Source of the DNA: Aspidiotus rigidus
Taxonomy: Eukaryota; Arthropoda; Insecta; Hemiptera; Diaspididae
Assembly (NCBI GenBank): GCA_035079385.1
Contig: JAVHKY010000004.1
Coordinates: forward strand, 12,059,001 to 12,123,000
DNA: 64,000 nucleotides
Direction of reading: 5' to 3'
Positions 45,579 through 55,589 of this stretch are shown here, one piece after another. The translations under genes and the position numbers were made by a program. A model generated the notes under the pieces. The model was not told the origin of the DNA, made no database searches, and saw nothing but the letters and a program-made list of their open reading frames with translations. Within the stretch, counting starts at the first letter, position 1; each line of letters opens with the position of its first letter.

Positions 45579-45624
45579 CGTAAAACTGTGTGCTTCGCAC
45601 GCGTGTATGGAATGCTTCTATCAT
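45579..45624 (-). CDS. GT92 protein, first coding exon
   Basis: This small exon is too short for an open-reading-frame scan but fits exactly. ATG at 45624-45622 opens 15 codons (MIEAFHTRVRSTQFY) plus one base, followed directly by the strong donor GTGAGT. The leftover G joins AA of exon 2 to make a glutamate codon and keeps the frame into VLTSRQLRYLG and the membrane anchor. The resulting tail is short, polar and slightly basic, as expected for a type II Golgi enzyme. No other in-frame methionine precedes the anchor in exon 2, and a stop lies just upstream of its acceptor, so a separate first exon is required. Confidence 0.7.
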
Positions 45625-47093
45625 AGTAAAAAAACTCGAGTGAGGTATTTTTTTCTATAATTCGGTACACATGGTAACAGACAACTACCTAATTAAATGA
45701 AACCTTCTATTTCGCATTTTAAAAACTTGTTCTTATCGCTTCAAACATTCTGACGGACTGAAAACTCAAGTCCGCGAAGTCAAAATTTTATTTTTCCATT
45801 GTTCTCGACGTAATAGGTAGCGTTCACTCGCTACGAAAGATAATATTTCTAATGATTTGAAAACGCAAAAAAAAAGCCAGCACGTTTGAATCTTGGTACT
45901 GTCTTAATCTGAATAAGCGTATAATAGGTCCGTTGAACTATAGCTTTTTCGGGCCTCCTTACGAAAGGCATCGAGTATACATTTTTCCGTTCGACAATAA
46001 ATTATTGTAGTGAAATATATTTCTTTTTCTTCGGTGTAATAACAGAAATTGTACGTGACAGAACACTCGTTCAAAAAAAAAAAGCAATTTGACACCCATT
46101 CGGAACATTGAAACGTGAAGTTTTGAAATTTTAGCAAAGACAAGGGCGTACCACAGATTTAGCAGTATAACTCTGTAGAGTTGGAAAGAATCGTTTATGG
46201 ATAAGAATTTTGCTTGAGAAAAAGGGCTTCTGACTCTTTGGTGATATATTTGAACAACATGCTCCCTTCTTTTATCAAGGAGCACAATTTTTTTCTTCTT
46301 CTTCAGTAACGAAGAACAGAAATTTCTGACTGCAGTTGCTCAAACCCCACTGAAGAGATCAAAAATTCGTCTGGGTTTTCCATAACTTCTGCGAACGTCC
46401 TCCGCAGAGTATTGCAGCCAGCTGTGAGCCAAAAGCCAAATTCAGCTGTATTTTTACTGATAGGACAGAAGCTGAAAACCAGCTTTATTCGAATCTTTGT
46501 AGGACATAAGTCAAATTTTTCAGTTTCGTTTTAGTTCTCCTGATTCCTTCAAAATAGAAAAATGCACTGCTTGAATGTTCAAAGTTCAAACGCTCCACAC
46601 CCCAGGTTAGACTGACTTAGCCAAAGAATTAACAAAGGTAAGAAAGATTGGTTCTGGTTCAGTTCAGCTGTTCAAACGCGTTTAGCATAGAAACCTTTAA
46701 GACAGTCATCCAATGGAAATGAACATAATTGGAGAATAGGTATCTTTCCCACCCGAGACAAAGACCCAATTCTCCTGATCGTTTCATCCAAACTCATATT
46801 TCATGATTACATTAATCAGTTAAAAATTAGACAAATTGAGCCGAAAGCCAAAAGCTAACCTAACATTCTAGCTCAAAACGAGCTATCTAAATCAGGGCAA
46901 AAACTTTAAAAATTGCTGTCTTCGAGCTGTTTCAAAGACTAAGAGGAGGCCGCTCATTGAGCTATGTACATCAAAATCATGCCACAGAAGGTAACATTTC
47001 TCCTTCAGAAACGCGTTGCGTAGCATTTTATATGCTTGAGCCAACTGAGAGACTAACTTCCCCACCGGTTCTGAGCTCGTTCGCCTCTCCCTT
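45625..47093. other. No recognisable gene; 5' flank of the GT92 gene
   Basis: This stretch should hold the GT92 promoter and 5' leader, read on the minus strand. I see no convincing TATA box or other signal. Opposite-strand frames such as 45959-46285 are unrecognised and probably accidental. Confidence 0.35.
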
Positions 47094-47382
47094 CCCGGTA
47101 AACATTGTTCCCACTTGAAGCCCTCAAATACAAAGGGTTTCAGGGACACAAAAGGGGAACAGGGCTTCAAATGGGAATTAAAAGGGTAGTTTTTTCCAAA
47201 TAAAGCCCAAGGAATCAGAAGGGCTTCAGTTTGTCCCTGTTGAAGCCCTCTTTGAACGCGGGGAACCAAAGGGTTTCAACAGGGAAGTAAGAGGGAAACA
47301 GGGAATCAACAGGGCTTCAAATGAGGGCTTCAGAGGGTAGTTTTTCCCAAGGGCTTCCGAGGGCTTCAAATTGTTTACCGGG
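47094..47382. mobile_element. CCCGGTAAACA element, copy 2
   Basis: It begins CCCGGTAAACATTG and ends TGTTTACCGGG. The interior is rich in AGGGCTTCA / TGAAGCCCT motifs. The end carrying CCCACTTGAAGCCCT corresponds to the right end of the copy at 12250-12546, so the two copies lie in opposite orientation. Confidence 0.8.
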
Positions 47383-47499
47383 TTCCCTGTTACTGTTGGG
47401 CTGCACTTCGATATAAGATTCTATAGATGTATGGATTGTATCGTTATATCGATTTCATCGATCGAATTGATCGATTCTACTGATAATAGCGACTTTTGA

Positions 47500-49770
47500 T
47501 ACTCTATCTCGGTCATAATGACGTCATAGTAATGTCCTCTCCACCAGTATATCTTAGTTTTATATAAATTTAGTATCCTATGCGTTAGGCTAACCAGCTG
47601 ATGGACGTTTAGTATAAATGGTACGTTAGGCTGAGTGTCTCACGGCCTCTTTCGCTTCGCTTGTTCTGCTCCACCATTAGCCTAGTCTAGGCCTATAACG
47701 ATATCCTTCTCTCTTTCTTTCTTTCTGTCTTGCCCTAGTTTACTCCATATTAGGAGAATATTGTTCTAAATAGCTGAGCCTAGCCTAGGTTAGTATGTTA
47801 TCAGCTAACTTATAATGTAGCAAAGGTCGAAATTTTTCCAAGTCCCCAAAGTGAAGTTTAGTGTACCGGAAGTTGGGCCTAGTATAAGAAGATATGTAAG
47901 ACTAGTTAGCGTAACACACTGGATATGAAGTCTTTAATGTATTGTACGTATGTTACGCCAGTATTAAGATTTAAACTTAGAGTCTCAAAGGTTGGCACCC
48001 TGCATGTTATCGATACTGAGTGAGTGATCACGATGATTCCACCATTAGACTACAGCAAAATTTAAACCTTTTTTAATCAAGTAGAACTTCATTTTAAAAG
48101 AAAACTTATCCTACATTTTATTACACTGCACTGTCCTTAAAAAATCGAATTATAATCAATTTAAAGAACCATTTTCCATCATTTTTTGCCCTCCTAAAGT
48201 TGACAGTATTTCCGTTTGAAACTATCCACCATCACTCACTCAATTTCACCCGCGCAGGTAATTTTGCAGCGCCATCTAGTGCAGGTTTTAACCCTAATAG
48301 CTCAATATACTGTATGTTAGGCCTGGTATAATGAAACAGTATACGAAGTCATAAGCATGCTATAAGTTAGGCCTAGGATGATGAAAGCTAAGGATACATG
48401 AAAGTTTTATTTTTTCCGTGACAAACACAGTTTAATTAAATGAAGAGTCAATTAACTAAGGATACAGGTCTGAAAGTACCAAAGACCGACATTTTTTAAG
48501 CCCATAAAGTTGGTCAAGGTAACTGATGACGGAATCCGACCAGTTCACCGAAAGATTTTTCACCGAGTAAGTCTTTTTGAAGGAATGTAAACATCATCGA
48601 CAGGAGAGTTCACCTGTCAGTTTTTTTTTTTTTTTTTTCACCGTCAGGAAAGTTCATCATCCATTTTTGAGTTCACCGATACCGACGACGAAATTCACAT
48701 TTTTCAATCAGCTGTTCGACTTTTATTTAATGTTTTGATATACCAAATTTTCTTTATAAAATTATTTAAATGAATTATAATTTTATAAAGAAAATTTATT
48801 TAATTAAAATATTAATATTTATAAATCAAATTAATTGAATTAAATTAATAAATTATATTTTATTATTTATAATTTCTAATTTATTAAATCAATTTATTTA
48901 TTTAGAATTTTGTTTAAAAATTTTAATAAATAATTTTTAAAAATTATATTATTAATTTAAATTATTTCATTTCTTTTTTCAAAATTAAATTTAATTAAAA
49001 TACTTGAAAATATAAAAAATAATATAAAATTTAATTTTATTAAATAAAATATCATTAATTTGTTATTATCATTAAACTTAAATATTAAACTGATTAATCA
49101 ACTTCATTAATAAAAATATAATCGAATTTTGTCGGTGAACTTTTGTCACGGCGAACTTAACATATTATGGTGAACCACTACTTCTATCAGATGAATTATC
49201 TGTATGTGAACTTTCTGCTGGTGAATCTTGATCAGTGAATTTTTTTAGGTGAAAAATCTTTTGGTGAAAAACCCTAATCCCACTTTGACGATTTTTTTCA
49301 AAAATGATCCCAGTCTGAAACTGTCAGAAATCCGCGACTTTTTTCCAAGAGTGGTCTGAGTCTTTGAAGGACTTTATGAAAATTTTGCGCCGCTGACCTC
49401 CTCACCTATCTCTCGAAAATGCCTGTATACAGTTCTAGCTAGTATACTGTATGCTACTAAATGAACGATGTCATCAAGTGAGAATCTTATATTATAAAAA
49501 ACATTATAGAAATTTGTATCACCTTCTCTAATGTATCAATTTTCTTGAAATTCTCTACATACAGGTCTAGTATATATTATATGTTACTGAATGGCTCAAA
49601 TAAGTCAAGGTCACTGATGATGTCATCAAGCACGACAATATCTTGTATGTTAGGTTTATTGAAACCTAGTACACTGTATGTTAGGCCTGGTTCAAGGGGC
49701 AGGATGAGTAGTATATGAAGCCCCTATTCTATGTTAGGCACAGTATAAGGAAAAGAGCGAAAGCTTAAGG
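47500..49770. repeat. Dispersed TATGTTAGGCCTGGTATA modules
   Basis: Short, irregularly spaced blocks containing GTTAGGC or TAGGCCTAG and a TAGTATA / CAGTATA element recur at about 47590, 47620, 47690, 47780, 48310, 48350, 49440, 49560, 49650, 49690 and 49730. Related blocks lie near 11690-11770 and 58640-58750. No reading frame is shared. Confidence 0.5.
48543..49273. mobile_element. Foldback element with inverted TTCACC / GGTGAA arrays and AT-rich core
   Basis: The left array (48543-48700) repeats TTCACC or TTCATC. The right array (49128-49273) repeats GGTGAA or variants, with runs of exact 15-base spacing near 49188-49265. The outer ends match as inverted copies (TTCACCGAAAGATTTTTCACC facing GGTGAAAAATCTTTTGGTGAA). 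The core (about 48722-49125) is almost pure A and T. Flanks aatccgacc and aatcccact agree at 7 of 9 positions, a possible old target duplication. No transposase is encoded. Confidence 0.7.
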
Positions 49771-50584
49771 TCAGCGACGTATCGATGACATACCATCACG
49801 GTTTTTCTCGAGGTTTTTCCAGAATTGGCCCAAGTCAAAAACCATCAAAAAACTGTGACGGTTTTTCGGGGCGATTTTCCAAGAGTAGTCTTCGTCTTAT
49901 AGGCATAGCTGTTTGTCCTCTCATATCTCAAGAACCACCTGACTGATTGTTTTCAAACTTTCAGGATATATTCGTGTTATTCAGGTGAAATTTCTGAGAC
50001 ATAAATGAAAATTTTAGCTCCCATAGAAAAGAAGTTCTCATTAAAAGGTGGGTCTTCGCTGTAGGCATCATTTGATGCGAAGGAAGGCAAAGAGCGATGA
50101 AAAACAGCACAGAGGATTATTCAAGGTGAAGGTGATGTCATTTATGTCGTTCTCGTGTGATCGAGAGTACCGTGTAGAATCGTCTGTCGTTCTTTCCTTG
50201 TTGTCTCGAGTATTTCCGGTCCACTTAGCCGGACAATGAAGTACCAAATGATTGAAGACTACGCAAACGTAAGCGTGAAACGTTTCACCCTCTGTTTTTC
50301 TCCTTCCCCTCAAATAAAGAGAAAAATGATTAAATTTATCAGAATTCTTGATCCCAGCCAACTTTGACTTTCAATTAATATTGTGAAATTTGGAACAAAG
50401 TGGAATTAGCACAAAACTAAATTGAAAGATTTCATCGGGATGTCTGTACAAAACAAATAGATGTAGGCGAGGCAAAATACAAAAACGGGCGCCCTAAGCT
50501 GTCACCCTTAATCAACCCAGAATATTTCGTGAGGGCGAAGCAGGAGTCCGCGTCAGTGCCGCAGCAGCTAGTAAATTGCTAATA
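49274..50584. other. No recognisable gene
   Basis: No supported gene. Two partly similar segments with CAAAAATGATCCCAGTCTGAAA-like and AGAATTGGCCCAAGTCAAAA-like text (near 49300 and 49810), both followed by a GTGACGG or GCGACTTTTT block and CCAAGAGT.GTCT, suggest an old duplication of about 0.5 kb. Confidence 0.35.
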
Positions 50585-50800
50585 CCGTCAAGAACTGAAA
50601 CCGAAATTGCAGTATTCTTGGTTTCAAGAAGTGGAACCTAAAATAACCACTTCTCTTGATTCGCTTCAAGAACCAGAACTGTAAAAAACCACTGTCCCTA
50701 ATTTTTTGGAGGGAACCGGAACCAAAAAGGACTGGTTCCATCAATTTGATACAAGAATCAAAATCGAAAAGAACCATTAACTCAGCCCGGTACATAACGT
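50585..50800. repeat. GAACC / GGTTC motif cluster
   Basis: Interspersed AAGAACC, GGAACC, AAAACC and the inverse GGTTTC / GGTTCC occur in both orientations over about 200 bases (for example AGGGAACCGGAACC near 50710 and GACTGGTTCC near 50730). Spacing is irregular. It may be a further motif-array element; no clear ends are seen. Confidence 0.45.
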
Positions 50801-51133
50801 TAACGACGTCACGCACACGGTCACGCGCATACAAATTTAGAAAGTTTTATACCTTAAAGGGACGCATCTTTGAACAATTTTTACTTTCTACAAGTCCCAA
50901 AATAGTTTCGGGAAAACCCAGCTGAAACACATGAAAGATATTGAAAAAATCATTCAGAGGGTTTAGTCAAGAAAAAAAAAAACAGAAGTTCAGTCCCCTG
51001 CCCTTCGCGGTTGAGTCCTGAGTTCTACACATGACCCGAGATTTTGAGAAATTTCAAGCGAGAAAAACAGGAGGGAAGTCTCACCTGGGAGAAATTTCGA
51101 GTTTTTTACGCGTATACCCAGAAAACGGAGTTA

Positions 51134-51312
51134 CAGGGTTGCTACTTTTTCATGAAGATGAAATTTCCCGACTTTTTCAGACTTTTCCAGATCACAATCT
51201 CCAGTGGAAAAAAAAAAAAAAAAAAAAAAAAGCTTACCAAGAAAAAGAAAGTAGAAAAAAATTTATATTTGGAAAAATTCCCTGACTTTCCCGGATTTCC
51301 AGAAATTGGCAC
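51134..51312. mobile_element. Truncated copy of the CAGGGTGG hAT-like family
   Basis: It begins CAGGGTTGCTACTTTTTC and contains TTTTTCAGACTTTTCCAGAT, a 20-plus-base A run (from about 51209) and CCCTGACTTTCCCGGATTTC, in the same order as the element at 57731-58047. The right terminus (CCACCCTG) is missing after CCAGAAATTGGCAC. Confidence 0.65.
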
Positions 51313-52083
51313 TTCATTTGTTATGGGACTTTCTCAGGAAATTTCCACGCGCCCATTCGACTTTGATGACGTCATCATTTTCGGGTAATTTCCAGAGAGT
51401 TGAAACATTTTCGACCCTTGAGCTATACTTACATATAAGGGAGAACAGGACTTAGGGATGACGTCATCAACCTAAGTAAAAGAATTTGTCTAGGCTGGAT
51501 ATTGTAGTAATTTGTCAAGACTTTCTTTTTAATGGATCATCTCAACAAGAATACATCAATTTTCTGGAATAAAAAATGTTGAATGCCTTGAGCATCATTG
51601 TTGAAACGAGTCTCTGAATAATTCCTAGACATTTAATGAAGCGAGTTATTTTAATGGAGAATTGTGTAAAAATATCTGCAAATTCGCAGGTGTCTGCAGC
51701 GACTTGAATTACTCCTGATTGGTCGGTTCAATTTGATTGAGTCAATTTTCTCCTTGAATTAACTGCTTCAGGATTGACCAGGAGGACTGCATCCATCCTT
51801 AATTTCAAGCTCCTCAGAGGAAGAGGCGCTTGAAAAGGAATACCTCGAACCCTATATATGTAATCAAATATTTCCTTCTCCCTGTTTGCTGTTGATGAGT
51901 TCAGAGGCAAAAACAGGAAACATGGCCTGAGGAAAAGTTCAGAGAGAAGAGGCGCGAGACTAGGGTTTTAAACCCGAGAGGAAGAACAATTTCCTAAGCT
52001 GTCTAATTTACTACTTGTATATGAATCACTCGATCACGCCGTGCAAAAAATTAACGTTTATTTTTCAATTTTACATGTTTCAG

Positions 52084-52312
52084 GTTAAAATTTGGTTTCA
52101 AAATAGACGGAGCAAATATAAGAAAATGATGAAAGCGAATTCTTCTCAAATACCGGGCACACCAAATAGCAATAGTAATAATAACAATAATAATAATATA
52201 GTCGGAGGTGGAGGACCGCATTCGCAGCTAGAAACAACACACGGCAGTAAAGATCTCTCAAATACTTCTAGTATGACGGATAGTCCTGAATCATCTGTCA
52301 GATTATTAGTGG
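52084..52312 (+). CDS. Dll: Distal-less, second visible exon (homeodomain end and linker)
   Basis: This exon completes the homeodomain (residues 45-60: VKIWFQNRRSKYKKMM), including recognition-helix residues Trp48, Gln50 and Asn51, followed by KANSSQIPGTP. A low-complexity Asn run (7 Asn after NSNS) and a Gly-rich patch follow, then a Ser/Thr-rich linker (SNTSSMTDSPESS). The acceptor is TTTACATGTTTCAG and the donor GTAAGT at 52313. The exon starts on a codon boundary, as required by the previous exon, and ends one base into a codon, as required by the next. The Asn run comes from an AAT repeat and may vary in length between individuals. Confidence 0.97.
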
Positions 52313-53428
52313 GTAAGTCCGTAATAATCATTACTCTTGGCGATAATTTAAATTTTTTTTAGACAAGTAGTTATACACACAATGTAATCTAATTACGCGC
52401 GCGTATATTATTAAAGAAAAAAAGAAATCAATTTTCATTAAGTTATCTATTTCCATTCACCATTTCCTAACTCTATAATGTACCTATCCATAATTGAATC
52501 CTGTCGACACTTTTTTTTTTTCTTTTCTAACCATTTGTACACCTTTACACCATCAATGAAAGGTAGAACGCTGTGCGTTAGATACTGAGATTTCTTTCTT
52601 CCGCGTATACTATTTTCATTTTTCTCTCTCCTTCTTATACGGTTCGGTTTTGTTTTGTTAATTTTGACAAGCGTAACTTCGTATCATAACAACTCGAATA
52701 GGATAGGGTTTTTTAAGAATAGAGCGGAAACGTATAGCGGAGATCCAGAGAGAAAAAAAAACTGGTTTTCGAGACCGTTGATTTACGGCATAATGAATAT
52801 TTATTAACGAACATCCATTTCAGCGAATATCAAACACGTGGTACGTGTCAATAATCGCGTCGCTTAAACGAACTCTTGTTTTTCTTCGAAAGCTCGCACA
52901 TAATGATCATATTGATAGGTTTTCTATGCGGTAAGACAAATAGCGCGTCAAACGACTCAATATTCCTATAATAATAATATTTCTTGACGCAGAAGGCTCT
53001 ATTTAAAAATTGAGTGGACGCGCACACATTTATAAACTCGTAGGTACGATTGATTGAGCTGGCACGGATTGATCGAGTGTTCCCCGAGGGACTCCGAAAG
53101 GATGTGGGTGTATTTTTCTTATTAATTCAGACTTCGTACTTTTATTAATTCTTTAAAAAGGTTATTTCTCGCATGAGAAGAAAGTTAAGATAATCTGTAT
53201 CATTATTGCGGAGAATTGCGCTAGATTCTGAGTATCCGCGAATACGTATATTATCTTGAGCGCTTTGCTTTCTTCGTTTGACCATTATTCTCAGTCCTGG
53301 AATCACAATTTATGAAATCGTTTACTTCAGAATAAGACTACGTAAAATCTGTTTTCAAACTCTTCACTTCTAGCAACAGCAACGTGACAATAATGAGATA
53401 GCTTTTTTGGGAGAAAACTTTTACCCCG
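52313..53428. other. Repeat-free part of the 7.0-kb last Dll intron
   Basis: No repeats or coding sequence. It contains several AT-rich homeodomain-type TAAT sites (for example near 52790-52810) and CG-containing stretches. This is a plausible but unproven enhancer region. Confidence 0.35.
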
Positions 53429-53461
53429 GTGTAAGTAGTGCACTCGGTATGATAATTTATT

Positions 53462-55047
53462 CTTTTTTTTTTTTTTATTTTTACGAGCACTAGAGCTGCG
53501 CGAGGGCTATTGGCTCGGCGTTACAAAAGTTATGAAAGTAATATTATAAATAACACATAAGAAAGGGAGGTTTTAAGGAAGTTGGTAGGGTAAGGAAAAG
53601 TGAGGAAGGATAAGAGGATGGAATATAATGTCGAGTGTAACTGCTTCAGGTAATGGTGTGTAAAAGTTTACAATGTGTGTATGAAGAAGGTTGTAGAGGT
53701 ATAGTCGATGTATGTGTTCAGATGTGAGCGTAAAAGTCAGTTTGTCTTAGGTAATGTAGGGTATTCGAAATTATGTCCTGGTTGTTTTTGAGTGCTTGGG
53801 TGAGTGAAGAGGGGGTATCCGAAGAAGAGCGAAGGGGTAAAAGTCTGGGGCTTGAAAAAAAGTGTTCCACTGTTAATTTGTCTTTTTGACAGTGGGGACA
53901 TGAGGGAGGGGTTAGGATGTAGGGACTGATGAGGTGGGTGTGAGTAATTTTTGTGTGACCAATTCTGAGACGAGAGAGAATTACTTCTTCTCTTCTTGTG
54001 TTTTGAATGGAGGATACTCAAGGAACCGGGGTTTTTTTGATACTGAGAAGTTTATTATTTGTTTGATTTTCCCAAAGAGTGTTCCATGATTGTGTGATGA
54101 GAGAAAAATGGTAATTTTTGTAATCTAGGGGTGGTAGGGGTGAATTATCAGTTATTCGACTGAGGGAGGTAGCTTGTTTAGCGGCTTGATCAACTGCGTC
54201 GTGGTCGGGGAAATTGGTGTGTCCAGGGATCCATATGAAGATAATTTGAGTGTTGATTGTTTCCAAAGTGTGTAGTGTGAGAAAGATGCGTTGGATTATA
54301 GGGTTAGAGTTGTATGCGTCTGTAAGGGAGTAGAGTGAAGAAAGTGAGTCAATGAGAATAATGAATTTACCGTTTGGGGGTAGTTGAGAGAGGTGGGAAA
54401 GGCAGGAAAAAATGGCCATCAGTTCGGCTGTAAAAATAGAGGCTATATTTCGGATGCGATGAGAAGATATTTCCCCGTCGATGGAGTATGCGTAAGCTGC
54501 TTTAGATGTTTTCGACCCATCGGTGAGGCAAAGTGGATGGTCAGGGTATTCTTGAAGTAGTTCGTTGATATGTTGGGTAAAACCAGGTTTGTCAGATTTT
54601 GGGATTTCTGTGAGATCTAGGCGTATTTTAGGTAGAGGGAAGGTCCAAGGGGGGAAGGTTGTGTATATGGGTTCTAGAGGACGTGCTATGAACGTTTTGT
54701 TGATCAGGTGATTGAATTGAAGGCGAATATGTTTGGTGGAGGATTGGTTGTGATTGTGGTGAAAGATTCGGTTAAAGATTGGAAGTTGTGGGAATTGTGC
54801 TAAAGAGGATAAAAAGTTGGAGGTTAGGATGAGCCTTCGAAAGTGAAGGGGAGGATCTGGGGCTTCTGCACATAGGCTAAGTTTGGGGCTGGTGCGATAA
54901 GCTCCCAGGGCAATCCTGAGAGAAGATGTCTGGATAGGGTCGAGTAAGGCAAGGACGTTTTTTTTTGCTGTGTTGTAGATCGGGGAACCATAATCTAATT
55001 TTGAGCGAATAAGACTTTTGTATCTCCGACAAATTTTGAAAAGAAGT
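53462..55047 (-). pseudogene. 5'-truncated non-LTR retrotransposon (RT end, RNase H, zinc knuckle)
   Basis: On the minus strand the insertion begins near 55047 with FKICRRYKSLIRSKLDYG and LLDPIQTSSLRIALGAYRTS, the end of an I/Jockey-type RT. RNase H follows: PLCLTDGSKTSKAAYAY (first Asp), FTAELMAIFSCLSHL (Glu), IILIDSLSSLYSL (Asp) and IWIPGHTNFPDHDAVDQAAK. A frameshift near 54020 moves the rest into another frame (RREVILSRLRIGHTK and a CPHCQKDKLTVEHF zinc knuckle), and an A-rich tail lies at 53478-53462. The right arm of the host foldback shows the uninterrupted target; no duplication is visible. The reading frame from RT to RNase H has no stop, so the copy is moderately young. The upstream 60 residues of its open frame belong to the host element. 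Confidence 0.85.
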
Positions 55048-55049
55048 CC

Positions 55050-55202
55050 TGCTAACTGAGTGAATATCCCCAAAGGTAACTTGAACTTGAACAATCTTTT
55101 TCTTTCTATACCGTATTTCTCGCAATATAGCCAAATCTTTTCAGTGAAGTTCCCATCTCTTTCTCGGGGTCCTCGAGCCTGGAAAAATGAAAATTCTTTC
55201 AT
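55050..55202 (-). other. Exon-like open frame in the left arm of foldback element 3
   Basis: ATG at 55202 opens MKEFSFFQARGPRERDGNFT, continuing to QLAG where the non-LTR insertion cuts it. A polypyrimidine-CAG sequence (TTTTCATTTTTCCAG) ends just before GCTCGAGG and would work as a splice acceptor. The right-arm copy (57640-58131) keeps the same frame and ends at TGA. Most differences between the two copies change the amino acid, so the protein, if any, is not under obvious constraint. Confidence 0.4.
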
Positions 55203-55589
55203 GGCTGAAAGTTCCGAAATTGAAGACAACGAACCTTGAAAAAGAAGAAACAATTGCTCATACTACTCGTATAAGCTGCTGTTGAAATCATTGACTTTTG
55301 CTAGGTACCTTTAGAGATGAATGAGCTAGGGGAACTTGGAAGAAGTTTTAAGCTCCACAAAACCAATAAAAGACTTACATTTTCGACTTTTGTTAGCTGT
55401 AAAGGAGCTAGTGATATACTTGAATAAATTTTTGAGCTCCAAACACCAGTTAGCCGTTTTAAGGAATAGAAGAAAAAGAAAACGTACGCACTGATTTTTC
55501 AAGTCCTCCCCCTTATTGTGCTTATTCAGCCTGTCAGAGAAATTTTTTATACCCCCACTCTCATTATAAACTCTTTCGGCTCATCAGCA

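Larger units (their letters stand above)
14390..52083 (+). other. 37.7-kb Dll intron within the homeodomain, hosting a nested gene and many elements
   Basis: It is bounded by GTATGT at 14390 and by the acceptor TTTACATGTTTCAG ending at 52083. The two exons join in frame between homeodomain residues 44 and 45. It contains the antisense GT92 gene, three PLE copies, non-LTR remnants, several hAT-like elements, two short-motif inverted-array elements and a foldback element. The length is unusual even for developmental genes and appears to be mainly due to insertions. Confidence 0.9.

Noticed and set aside
48722..49125. AT-rich tract as a replication origin
   Set aside because: It is the interior of an inverted-array mobile element; nothing in the sequence points to origin function.
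52146..52331. Minus-strand leucine-rich frame
   Set aside because: It is the shadow of the AAT repeat and linker in the Dll exon.
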